The notes beneath the pieces are model-generated. The model was not told the DNA's origin, made no database searches, and saw only the letters and a program-made list of their open reading frames with translations. A program made the position numbers and the translations under genes. Below, piece by piece: positions 8,827-16,691 of a stretch of 64,000 nt of DNA. Every line of letters starts with the position of its first letter. Within the stretch, counting starts at the first letter, position 1. Origin of the DNA: Oscillospiraceae bacterium (GTDB taxonomy: Bacteria > Bacillota > Clostridia > Oscillospirales > CAG-272); NCBI GenBank assembly GCA_015065285.1, contig SVQP01000003.1, forward strand, positions 27,117 through 91,116. The letters run 5' to 3'.

Positions 8827-9552
8827 TTATTGATTCAAATATCCCGAAAGCTTTTTGAACACGGTCATGTTGGTGCGGTCAGACTGCAAAGGAGTTACGG
8901 AGATATAGCCGTTCATGACGCAGTCGGTATCCAGCTCCAGATTTTCGGTGTTCTCGAAAATAAATTGTCCTACCTGCTGATAGGTGCCGTTGCCGTTGTC
9001 CACCCACTCGTCGGAATACTTTGCCTGACCCTGACGGGTGATGCGGATGCCCTGAGGATTCTCGGGAATGTTAACGTTGTAGAGATTGTTCTGCGCAAAG
9101 AGATTATTGCGCTCAAAGAACTTGAACACGTAGTCCAGCTGCTCCAAAGCACCTGCCAGCGTTGCGGGATCGGTGGAGAGCGCCAAGCCTCTGTGACCCT
9201 GCGCGGCAGCCTCATAGATGGCACCCACCGTGCCGGAATACACAATATCCTGCCCGATGTTGTAGCCGCGATTGATGCCCGAAATGACCAGATCGTATTG
9301 TTCGCCAAGACCGATGATGCCCCAGCGCACGCAGTCGGCAGGGGTGGAATCCACGGCATAAGCGGTAGTTTGGGGGCAGAGATCGTATTTGGTCACAGCA
9401 ATGGGGTGGAAAATATCAATGCCGTGGCTCTTGCCGCTTTGCTCATACAGAGGGGCAACCGTGGTGACCTCGCCGTATTTAGATGCCCATTTGACCAGAG
9501 AGATCAAGCCCTCGGCTTTGATGCCGTCGTCGTTTGTAATCAGAATTTTCAT
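8827..9552 (-). CDS. surE: 5'/3'-nucleotidase SurE
   Basis: A 241-residue cytoplasmic phosphatase that hydrolyses nucleoside monophosphates. The N-terminus 'MKILITNDDGI' carries the metal-binding Asp-Asp pair, 'QSGKSHGI' supplies the conserved Ser, and 'VISGINRGYNIGQDIVYSG' holds the metal-binding Asn and the signature of the family. The length fits. ATG 9552 overlaps the stop of the upstream DHH gene by four bases (ATGA), so it is the last gene of a coupled operon devoted to nucleotide and oligonucleotide turnover. Confidence 0.95.
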   Translation of the reverse strand: MKILITNDDGIKAEGLISLVKWASKYGEVTTVAPLYEQSGKSHGIDIFHPIAVTKYDLCPQTTAYAVDSTPADCVRWGIIGLGEQYDLVISGINRGYNIGQDIVYSGTVGAIYEAAAQGHRGLALSTDPATLAGALEQLDYVFKFFERNNLFAQNNLYNVNIPENPQGIRITRQGQAKYSDEWVDNGNGTYQQVGQFIFENTENLELDTDCVMNGYISVTPLQSDRTNMTVFKKLSGYLNQ

Positions 9553-10520
9553 AACCAGCCCTCGTTTTCGGATTTGTATTTTGCCAAGGTTGCATCAGCC
9601 TCGTCGACCAGTGCCTTGACCTCTTTTTTGCTGTAAACCGTAGCACCGCTTGCACATGCGTGACCACCACCGTGATAACGCTCGGCAATCTGATTGACCG
9701 TGACAAAGCGCGAACGCAAACGCACGCGGGTCTCGGTCTCGTGCTCAATAAAGATCATCCAGATCAAGCTGCCCTTGATCGAATCCAGAAGGGAAACAGC
9801 AGCCGCTGCTTGCTCATGCGTCAAGCCAAACTTTTCCATGGTGGCGCGGCTGATATACAGATATGCTACGCCCGCAGGGGTGACCTTGACGTTTTTATAC
9901 ACAAAGGATTTGAAGGAAAAGGACTCCATGTCCTGCAGGTACAGATGTGCGTAAAGCACCTCGGTGTCAATGCCCACGTCCAGCAGCATGCCTGCCATGC
10001 GCATAGTGTCGCCCGAAACGCAGCTGAAGCGGAAGCGACCCGAGTCGGTGACCATTCCGGTATACAGGTAGGTAGCCGCCTCTTTGTTGATCTTGAGCTC
10101 GTCCTTGAAGGTGTAATAGAACTTTGCCACCATCTCGCAAACCGAGGACGCCTCCTCCTCGACCCAGAGAATGTCACCGTAAGGGTTGACGTTGATATGG
10201 TGGTCGATCTTGATCAGCTCGCGGCACAGCGCGTATTTGGGATTGGAGATACGCCCCTCGTTACCGGTGTCCAGCACGATGCCCAAGGCGCCCTCGTATA
10301 AAGAATCGTCCACAGGCGCGTCGTCCTCGCCCAAAAAGGCAAGGTAGTCGGCATGCTCACCGTCGGTCAGAATCACCTGTTTTTCGGGCCAGGTCTGCAG
10401 AATGATCTCCTTAAGGCCCTTGGTTGCACCCACGCAGTCACCGTCGTTGCGCACGTGACGGAACAGCATGATGCGATCGTATTGCTTGATTTTATTCAGA
10501 ATTTGCTGTAATACTTCCAT
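9549..10520 (-). CDS. DHH/DHHA1 phosphoesterase, NrnA-like (copy 2)
   Basis: A 323-residue paralogue of the next gene upstream. The metal-site motifs are 'FRHVRNDGDCVGA' near the N-terminus, a central 'GIVLDTG', 'KIDHHINV' (the DHH triad) and the C-terminal DHHA1 signature 'GGGHACASGATV'. All acidic and His ligands expected for Mn2+-dependent phosphoesterases are present. NrnA-type members degrade short oligoribonucleotides (nanoRNA) and pAp; linear pGpG or pApA are other possibilities. It starts only three bases after the stop of its paralogue and overlaps surE, which implies translational coupling. The tandem copies have diverged, so they probably have different substrates. Confidence 0.88.
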   Translation of the reverse strand: MEVLQQILNKIKQYDRIMLFRHVRNDGDCVGATKGLKEIILQTWPEKQVILTDGEHADYLAFLGEDDAPVDDSLYEGALGIVLDTGNEGRISNPKYALCRELIKIDHHINVNPYGDILWVEEEASSVCEMVAKFYYTFKDELKINKEAATYLYTGMVTDSGRFRFSCVSGDTMRMAGMLLDVGIDTEVLYAHLYLQDMESFSFKSFVYKNVKVTPAGVAYLYISRATMEKFGLTHEQAAAAVSLLDSIKGSLIWMIFIEHETETRVRLRSRFVTVNQIAERYHGGGHACASGATVYSKKEVKALVDEADATLAKYKSENEGWL

Positions 10521-10523
10521 TTT

Positions 10524-11465
10524 TTACTGTCCTTTCTCTGCCAGAGCATCCAGATCTGCAAGCATCTGCATTGCAGTTTCACGGTCCTTGACCGTAGCAC
10601 CGCTTGCCTTGATATGACCGCCGCCGCCATACTTGACCGCAATGGCATTGATATTGTGCATGCCGGAGCGCAGCTCGCACAGCACGCCCTCATCGGTTTC
10701 TGTAAAGTTGACCCAGATATTCACACCGCGGATCTCGCCCATGGTGTTGACCATGCCGCGCGAAACCGTAAAGGAATCAGCGCCCGTGGCTGCCAGCTCC
10801 TCCTTGGTAGTGTATATGTAGCCAACGTTGTGCTCGGTGAATTGGATCTTGAGCACGAACGAGGCACGCAGACGGATAAAGGAAAAATCATCCGCGTACA
10901 GATTGCGGTAAATGTCGTTGGTATCAAAGGGATGCGATTTGAGGAAGGAGGCAAGACGGAAGGTGTTTGCGCTGGTAGAATCGTAGCGGAAACGACCCGA
11001 GTCGGTCACCATACCGGTATAAAGCGACTTGGCTGCAAGAGGGGAGAGGGTCAGACCGCTCTCCATGGCAAATTCGGTGATCAGACCGCAGCAGCTTTCA
11101 TAAGAGCTGTCGGTTACCTCCACGTCCGCAATGGTTTCCACAAATAAATGGTGGTCAATGCGCGCGGATACGTGGGCTGTGGTATAGCGCATATCACTGA
11201 TCAGCGCTTTGGCAGAGGTGTCAAGCACAATGGCAAGTGCGTCGCGGTATTCTTGGTCCGCCACCTCGTCCATAATGCTGTCCTCCATGAAAGCAAAGCG
11301 CTTGGCAGGGTCACCCACCACAAGCACACGTTTTTCGGGAAAGTTTTCCTTAATGATGTGCTTCAGACCAATCTGGCTGCCCATCGCGTCACCGTCGGGA
11401 TTGGTGTGACGGTGAATGATGATGGTATCATGGCAGCGGATCTGCTCTAAGATTTTTTCAAACAT
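10524..11465 (-). CDS. DHH/DHHA1 phosphoesterase, NrnA-like (copy 1)
   Basis: 313 residues with the same plan as its neighbour: 'HRHTNPDGDAMGS' (motif I), 'AIVLDTSA' (motif II), 'ARIDHHLFVE' (DHH motif) and 'GGGGHIKASGATV' (DHHA1 glycine loop). Motif I is closer to the classical NrnA form (H-x-x-P-D-G-D-A-x-G-S) than in copy 2, so this copy is the better candidate for the housekeeping oligoribonuclease/pAp phosphatase. The SD is 'aaggagat' before ATG 11465. It lies 18 bases after the dGTPase-like gene and 3 bases before copy 2. Confidence 0.9.
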   Translation of the reverse strand: MFEKILEQIRCHDTIIIHRHTNPDGDAMGSQIGLKHIIKENFPEKRVLVVGDPAKRFAFMEDSIMDEVADQEYRDALAIVLDTSAKALISDMRYTTAHVSARIDHHLFVETIADVEVTDSSYESCCGLITEFAMESGLTLSPLAAKSLYTGMVTDSGRFRYDSTSANTFRLASFLKSHPFDTNDIYRNLYADDFSFIRLRASFVLKIQFTEHNVGYIYTTKEELAATGADSFTVSRGMVNTMGEIRGVNIWVNFTETDEGVLCELRSGMHNINAIAVKYGGGGHIKASGATVKDRETAMQMLADLDALAEKGQ

Positions 11466-11483
11466 ATCTATCTCCTTAAAAAT

Positions 11484-12683
11484 TTAATCAAAGTAGCCTG
11501 TGTATTCCACCTTCAGCGTGCTGTTGGGGAACAGGTAATGATGCAGATCCACAAAATAGGATTCCGTCATGCTGGCAATATAGTCCACCACGATCTGATT
11601 GGGCTCCGCGCTTTCATAGGGGCGGGAGCGCTTGTAATGGACCTTGTTGAGGTAGTTGATGTGGTGCGTGTAGATGGGGGCATTCTTGTTGCCCGCGCGC
11701 AGATCATCCAGGCATTGCCCGTAGATCTCTGCCATCATGGGCTTGGCGGTGTGCTCCAGATTTGCACGGGGAGCGGCATAGTTGTAGATCATGCGATAGT
11801 TGGCAGCCTTGGAATCCACCAGCGCCTTGAAATGACGCTTGTCCAGCCCGATGTAAGGCTTTGCGTAGCTGTTTTCGATGATGTTGACCACCAGATTGTT
11901 GATGATCTCTGCGTTGATCGAGCCAATATCCTCATTGAAAAAGGCGGATTCGGGGGTCAGCCCCGCGCGGTCGGCATCCTGTCTGTCCTTGCCAAGATAG
12001 GCAATGATGTCCGAGATGCGCACCACGATTGCTTCCAGCGATCCGGGGAGAATGGTGTTGGCATAACCGGGCTCTGTGTAGCAGCGCTCGATCATGCGAT
12101 CAAATTCCTCAAAGCTGTCAATTGGCTGCGGCTCGTACTGCATCATCTCCACCTCACCGTTGTGGGTGGCAATGCCATGCAACGTTTGCAGGCTGATATT
12201 ATAGGGGAACATTTCATCCAGCACGCGAACGGAGTGCACGTTGTGGAAGAAAAAGCGCCCGGTGTGCTGATGGTACAACTCGCAAAGATAAGCTTCGCCC
12301 GAATGCGCAAAGGGCGGGTGACCGATATCGTGCCCAAGCGCGATCGCCTCGATCAGATCAAGGTTGAGCCCCAGTGCAGCTCCAATGGTGCGCGCAATGC
12401 GGGAAACCAGCTGCACGTGCAGGCTGCGACGGGTGATGTCGTCGTTTTTGATCAGCGAGAACACCTGTGTTTTGCCGGTATAGCGGTTATAAAAGGGGCA
12501 GTGCAGGATCTTATCAATATCGTGTACAAAGGGCGGGCGCCAGACGCTTGCGCTGTCCGAAGAGACGCATTTTCTGCGAATGACGCTGCTGTTTTCATAT
12601 CCAATTCGCAGAGTGCTACCCTCAAGCCTGTCCTGCACAATATTGGCAGCCACAGCAGGGGAAAGGGTTTCGTATTTCGGCAT
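11484..12683 (-). CDS. Deoxyguanosinetriphosphate triphosphohydrolase-like HD protein
   Basis: A 399-residue HD-superfamily phosphohydrolase of the dGTPase group, which removes triphosphate from dNTPs. Visible landmarks are 'RPPFVHDIDKILHCPFYNR' upstream of the core, the metal-binding 'GHDIGHPPFAHSGE', 'FFHNVHSVRVLDE' and 'TLHGIATHNGE'. The N-terminal strategy and length fit clostridial dGTPase-like proteins rather than the long E. coli enzyme. The SD 'acgaggt' precedes ATG 12683, and a TTGCAA-17-TATAAT promoter lies about 50 bases upstream. It is the first gene of the nucleotide-turnover operon. The true nucleotide preference is not visible. Confidence 0.88.
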   Translation of the reverse strand: MPKYETLSPAVAANIVQDRLEGSTLRIGYENSSVIRRKCVSSDSASVWRPPFVHDIDKILHCPFYNRYTGKTQVFSLIKNDDITRRSLHVQLVSRIARTIGAALGLNLDLIEAIALGHDIGHPPFAHSGEAYLCELYHQHTGRFFFHNVHSVRVLDEMFPYNISLQTLHGIATHNGEVEMMQYEPQPIDSFEEFDRMIERCYTEPGYANTILPGSLEAIVVRISDIIAYLGKDRQDADRAGLTPESAFFNEDIGSINAEIINNLVVNIIENSYAKPYIGLDKRHFKALVDSKAANYRMIYNYAAPRANLEHTAKPMMAEIYGQCLDDLRAGNKNAPIYTHHINYLNKVHYKRSRPYESAEPNQIVVDYIASMTESYFVDLHHYLFPNSTLKVEYTGYFD

Positions 12684-12731
12684 ATATACCTCGTAAATCT
12701 ATCTGAAAATTTTGAGTGTGCTTAACATATC

Positions 12732-12760
12732 ATTATACTATAAAAAGGTGCAAATTGCAA
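12732..12760 (-). promoter_or_regulatory. Promoter of the dgt-like/DHH/DHH/surE operon
   Basis: Minus-strand TTGCAA (12760-12755), a 17-base spacer and TATAAT (12737-12732), 49 bases before the start codon. TTGCAA recurs as the -35 box of two other promoters in this window. Confidence 0.7.
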
Positions 12761-12847
12761 ACGTTTTTGAGAAAGAAATTGATGGAAAACGCATTCTTGT
12801 AGATTCTCACAAAATAAAGCCTTTCGTTTTGTAAAAAAGGCAAAAGA

Positions 12848-12877
12848 AAGCCTCTGCCAAATTTTTGGCAGAGGCTT
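12848..12877 (-). terminator. Intrinsic terminator after the 5'-nucleotidase lipoprotein
   Basis: Stem 'aagcctctgcc/ggcagaggctt' with an AT-rich loop, three bases past the stop codon, followed on the minus strand by 'tcttttgccttttt'. Confidence 0.85.
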
Positions 12878-12880
12878 GTA

Positions 12881-14359
12881 TCAGTTGCTCCAACCGCCGC
12901 TTTGCATGAAATCTGCAACAAGGTCGCGTGCAAAGGTGGTCTGATCGTAGGTGTCTACCACCGTGATGCGGTTGGGCGCGTAGGATGCGCTGTACGTATC
13001 CGTGATAATGTAATAGGTCGCATTCGGATCAATGCCGCCCTTGACGCTGTTTCCGTATGCGCTATAGGTAATGAAATAATTGGAATTATTGGTGTTAATG
13101 AATTTCTTTTGCAGATCCGAGCCCTTGATGCTGCCAAGCACGATCTGATTATCAAAGGGCAACAGCATTTGCAGGTCGCTGTAGCGAACCTCGCCTGCGG
13201 CAAGGTCGTAAGGGGATCTTGTGGAGATAAATCCACCGCCAAGCACCAGATCGTATTGCGAGCCCCAGTGCTGCTGACCAAGTGCCAGATAAAGATCTGC
13301 AACCTTTTGCTTGATCTCGCCCGAGGAGCGCTTGCGTGCGTTGTTACCAAGCACCACGTCACCCATTTGCAGCTGCTCGGCATATTTTTGCTCAAGCCCG
13401 TCTATAATGGTATCTCCCGTGTATTTGTTGTAAACCTTGGTGGGAATCTGCTGGGCAGTAATCACAGCCGTTCCGGTGATCTCGTTGATCAGGACCTGCG
13501 CATGGGTAATGCCGTCGTTGTCGCCGCCGCCTTGCACGTGGTATACACCGTAAGAATCTATGTTAACATAGCTTTTGTGCGTATGCCCCTCGAACACCAC
13601 GTCCACGTAGCCGTCCGAAAGCTCGTAATCATAATCACTGCCACCTGCGTGGATCGAATACACGATCAGATCCGCGCCCTGCGCACGAAGCGCTTGGGAT
13701 TCATCCTTGACAAGCTCGGTCAGCGCGTCGTCCAAGACAAAGTACACGTCCTCGACCTTGTCCGAGGAAATCGAGGAATAGCAGTCACCAATCGCACCGA
13801 TGATGCCGACCTGAATCTTGCCAAGATCTACCATCACCGAGCCCTGACAATAGTCAACCCGTTGATTGGTGCTTTTCTCATAAACGTTTATGGCAAGGAA
13901 AGGGAACTCGGCAAGCTCCAGATTATCGTATATTGCCTCTTCACCCCAGTCGAATTCATGGTTGCCAAGCGTCATGGAAACAAAGTCCATCTCGTTCATC
14001 CAGTCCGTCACGATCAAGCCCTTGGTCAGACCGGATTCGGAGCTGCCTTGCCACATGTCGCCCGAGGAAAGCAGGATGGTATTGGGGTTTTGCTTGCGCT
14101 GCAGGCGCATATAGCTGTTGAATTCGTCCATGCCGGGCTGGCTGTCGGTATCAAAGATCTTGCCGTGCAGGTCGTTGACGGCAAACAGATCCACCTCTAC
14201 CAGTACCGAGACGGTGCAGGTATCGCATTTTCCGTTGTCATCTGCGTCGGTATGCACGCAGGAGCTCTCGGTAGGGGGCTGAGGCGCTATGGTCGTGCAG
14301 GCGCCAAGGCACAGAATCAGCACAAGCAGCAGCGCCAAAAGAGAAAGAGAACGTTTCAT
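12881..14359 (-). CDS. UshA-like bifunctional 5'-nucleotidase lipoprotein
   Basis: A surface-anchored metallophosphatase that dephosphorylates extracellular nucleotides. The chosen ATG 14359 (SD 'ggaggtttt') gives a clean lipoprotein signal 'MKRSLSLLALLLVLILCLGAC'; the 23 extra residues of the ORF track have no SD. The calcineurin-like metal site is complete: 'FAVNDLHGK', 'LSSGDMWQGSSES', 'LGNHEFDWG', 'SIHAGG' and 'FEGHTHKSY'. The C-terminal half is a 5'-nucleotidase substrate-binding domain ('LGGGFISTRSPYDLAAGEV', 'LLPFDNQIV'). 492 residues. It stands alone behind its own promoter and terminator, next to the cytoplasmic nucleotide-turnover operon. Confidence 0.9.
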   Translation of the reverse strand: MKRSLSLLALLLVLILCLGACTTIAPQPPTESSCVHTDADDNGKCDTCTVSVLVEVDLFAVNDLHGKIFDTDSQPGMDEFNSYMRLQRKQNPNTILLSSGDMWQGSSESGLTKGLIVTDWMNEMDFVSMTLGNHEFDWGEEAIYDNLELAEFPFLAINVYEKSTNQRVDYCQGSVMVDLGKIQVGIIGAIGDCYSSISSDKVEDVYFVLDDALTELVKDESQALRAQGADLIVYSIHAGGSDYDYELSDGYVDVVFEGHTHKSYVNIDSYGVYHVQGGGDNDGITHAQVLINEITGTAVITAQQIPTKVYNKYTGDTIIDGLEQKYAEQLQMGDVVLGNNARKRSSGEIKQKVADLYLALGQQHWGSQYDLVLGGGFISTRSPYDLAAGEVRYSDLQMLLPFDNQIVLGSIKGSDLQKKFINTNNSNYFITYSAYGNSVKGGIDPNATYYIITDTYSASYAPNRITVVDTYDQTTFARDLVADFMQSGGWSN

Positions 14360-14387
14360 AAAACCTCCGGGAATATCACATACTACG

Positions 14388-14396
14388 ATTATAGCA
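14388..14396 (-). promoter_or_regulatory. Extended -10 promoter of the 5'-nucleotidase gene
   Basis: Minus-strand TGCTATAAT (an extended -10) lies 28 bases before the start codon. No good -35 box was found at 17 bases, as is usual for extended -10 promoters. Confidence 0.55.
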
Positions 14397-14415
14397 TACA
14401 ATCGACAAAAAGTAA

Positions 14416-14438
14416 AGGGGTTGCGCAAGGCAACCCCT
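14416..14438 (-). terminator. Intrinsic terminator after the HD-GYP gene
   Basis: Stem 'aggggttg/caacccct' five bases after the stop codon, followed on the minus strand by 'ttactttttgt'. It separates the HD-GYP gene from the nucleotidase promoter. Confidence 0.8.
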
Positions 14439-14443
14439 ATTTG

Positions 14444-16567
14444 TTATTTGAGCTTTGAAAGGGATGCGTGGAAGCAATCCAGAATCTTGGGGGAGAAGGC
14501 ACCGCACTCCCCGTTATCGATCATAGCAACCGCCTGCTCGGGCGTGTATGCCTTTTTGTAATAGCGGTCGTTGGTCAGTGCATCGTAAACGTCAACGATT
14601 GAAACGATCTGTGCCCAGATCGGGATTTGCTCACCGCACAGCGCGTCGGGATATCCCTTGCCGTCGTATCGCTCGTGGTGATAGCGGCAAATGTCGTAGC
14701 AGTAGCGGTAGAAGTGGTCTGTGCTCTCGTATTTGCCAAGCATTTCGCAGCCGTAAATGGTGTGCTTTTTCATCTCGGCAAATTCCTCGTCGGTCAGGCG
14801 ACCGGGCTTGAGCAGGATATGGTCCGGAATGGCGATCTTGCCAATATCGTGCAATGCGGCAGCGGTTGCAATACGGTCCGCTTCACTGGGATCAATGCCG
14901 TATTCGGGGTATTTTTCCATCAGCGCATCCAGAATGGAGCGTGTCAGCGAGGTCACACGCTGCACGTGGTCTCCCGTTTCCATGCTGCGGTATTCAACCG
15001 CGGAGGTCAGCACGCGTACGATAAACGAGTTCATCTGGTCGTTTCTCTGGGTTTCCTCCAGCAGCTCCATGCTCTTGATTTTGTCGGTATTATCCTGCAC
15101 GAACAGCATCAAAAGACGATCGCCCTCGTATTCCATGGCACGAATTGTGGTGACAAACCAACCGTATTCGTCCTTGCCGTCGATCAAGCCCTTGTAGCCG
15201 TAAGAGATTTCCTCAGTAAGGTTCGAGCTGTTAACAGCTCGCCGGCATGCTCCGAGAACCTCTTCTCGGAATTCGGGTGCCACGGTTGCCGAAAAGGCTT
15301 CCAGATGTGATTCGATATTGCCACCGCTTGGCTGCTTGACGATGTTACCGTCCTCAAATTGCATATAATAAACGGTGTCCTTGGTGACGTTGACCTGCAT
15401 GATGCGTGTATAGGCACCTGTAGCTGCCTTGGTGAACAGATTGCGGAAGTAATCCGAGCGGGAGATCAGCATCTGCTCCTGATTGACGTCCATAAAGCAG
15501 ATAATCGCCTCCAGCGCACAGCCCTGTTCGTTTTGCGCGGTCATAATCACGAACATACGGTTCCACTTGACAGTATCCCCGTACAGATGACGGTAGGTGA
15601 CGTAGTAGTAGGGATGCTCTGCGTTGAGCTTTTCATTGATATAATCAATGTCGCAAGCCTCGCGCATTTCCTCTCGGTCATCGGGATGCACGTATTGCTT
15701 GATATAGCCCTTCATCGCCTTTGTGTAAGGTCGCTTGGAGGGCGCCTTTTGCTCGCGATAATCGGGGGAGTGGCGAATGCTGTTGGCAATGCTGATGCGC
15801 TCAAGCGATTCCTCGCGCAAATCGACGCAATAGGAGCTCAAAAACAGCTTACCAAAGCCCTGCAGCTGCGCGTAGATCGAGATCTGTCCGCGCTCGTATG
15901 TGTTGATAAAAAAGAAAGCGTGAATGGCGGCAATGGTCATGGCGATGTTTACAAACGGAACCTCGGGAACCAGTGCCTGAATGGGGGAGAGCGAAAGAAT
16001 CAGGAAGGAGTACATGGTGATGGAAAGGTATCTGTTTCTCTCCACCGCATTTTTTTGCATAATGGTTTTGGCGATGGCGCGCGCACCGATCAAGCCAAGG
16101 TACAGCAGTGCGATGATCAGGTGTACTGCATATAAAGGACCGCGTGCGTGAATGCCGGTTACGGGGTCGATGGTGAATACCCAGCCCGTCCAGATCGAAG
16201 CAAATGCCAGCGCGGTGTTGATCAGGGCGGGGGAAAGGGTCAGGAAGAGGAAGATGGTCTCCTTTTTCTTGTTGCCCGGCTCGCGCAGCAAATGATCGGA
16301 ATATAAGTAGCAGCAGTAAGCCGCCAGCCCGGTCATGGCATAATAAAGAATTGCCAATACGTAGTCAACCGCAATGGGCAGCACGATGACGTTGTCCTCA
16401 CAAAGCACCCATAAAAGGTCTACTGTGATCAAAAGAATGCTGGACAGCAGCACCATGGAAAAGCGACGGCGCTTTTGCGTCTGGCGGATCTCGCCAAGGG
16501 TGAGAACGTAGATTGCGACGGTCAATGCAAGAGTAACGCTGGAAATGCTCCAATACATAAATTGCAT
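14444..16567 (-). CDS. Membrane sensor with C-terminal HD-GYP phosphodiesterase domain
   Basis: 707 residues. The first ~220 hold about seven hydrophobic segments (a 7TM-type sensor). About 230-500 is soluble and reads like two PAS-like domains ('YYYVTYRHLYGDTVKWNRMF', then 'YGWFVTTIRAMEYEGDRLLM'). The last ~190 residues are an HD-GYP domain: 'AALHDIGKIAIPDHIL', 'LKPGRLTDEEFAEMKKHT' and 'HHERYDGKGYPD'. The HD pair and downstream His ligands are intact, so hydrolysis of a cyclic dinucleotide (classically c-di-GMP) is expected. No GGDEF domain is attached. SD 'ggagg' at a good distance from ATG 16567. It is a single-gene unit with its own promoter and terminator. Confidence 0.87.
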   Translation of the reverse strand: MQFMYWSISSVTLALTVAIYVLTLGEIRQTQKRRRFSMVLLSSILLITVDLLWVLCEDNVIVLPIAVDYVLAILYYAMTGLAAYCCYLYSDHLLREPGNKKKETIFLFLTLSPALINTALAFASIWTGWVFTIDPVTGIHARGPLYAVHLIIALLYLGLIGARAIAKTIMQKNAVERNRYLSITMYSFLILSLSPIQALVPEVPFVNIAMTIAAIHAFFFINTYERGQISIYAQLQGFGKLFLSSYCVDLREESLERISIANSIRHSPDYREQKAPSKRPYTKAMKGYIKQYVHPDDREEMREACDIDYINEKLNAEHPYYYVTYRHLYGDTVKWNRMFVIMTAQNEQGCALEAIICFMDVNQEQMLISRSDYFRNLFTKAATGAYTRIMQVNVTKDTVYYMQFEDGNIVKQPSGGNIESHLEAFSATVAPEFREEVLGACRRAVNSSNLTEEISYGYKGLIDGKDEYGWFVTTIRAMEYEGDRLLMLFVQDNTDKIKSMELLEETQRNDQMNSFIVRVLTSAVEYRSMETGDHVQRVTSLTRSILDALMEKYPEYGIDPSEADRIATAAALHDIGKIAIPDHILLKPGRLTDEEFAEMKKHTIYGCEMLGKYESTDHFYRYCYDICRYHHERYDGKGYPDALCGEQIPIWAQIVSIVDVYDALTNDRYYKKAYTPEQAVAMIDNGECGAFSPKILDCFHASLSKLK

Positions 16568-16600
16568 GTCATGCCTCCTGTGTACTTGTCATACAGAATC

Positions 16601-16629
16601 ATTCTAACACAGTTTTTTGCGTTTTTCAA
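16601..16629 (-). promoter_or_regulatory. Promoter of the HD-GYP gene
   Basis: Minus-strand TTGAAA, a 17-base spacer and TAGAAT, 34 bases before the start codon and just downstream of the serA terminator. Confidence 0.6.
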
Positions 16630-16650
16630 TGGCTTTGCGCAAAGAATTAA

Positions 16651-16687
16651 AAAAAGCCGCATTTTGCCCGGGCAAAATGCGGCTTTT
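16651..16687 (-). terminator. Intrinsic terminator of the serC-serA operon
   Basis: A perfect palindrome 'aaaagccgcattttgccc' against its complement, four bases beyond the serA stop, with a T-run on the minus strand ('cttttttt aattc'). Confidence 0.92.
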
Positions 16688-16691
16688 GGAA

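Noticed and set aside
12902-14458. 518-residue + strand ORF opposite the 5'-nucleotidase
   Set aside because: Antisense shadow; the opposite strand has complete metallophosphatase motifs and a signal peptide.
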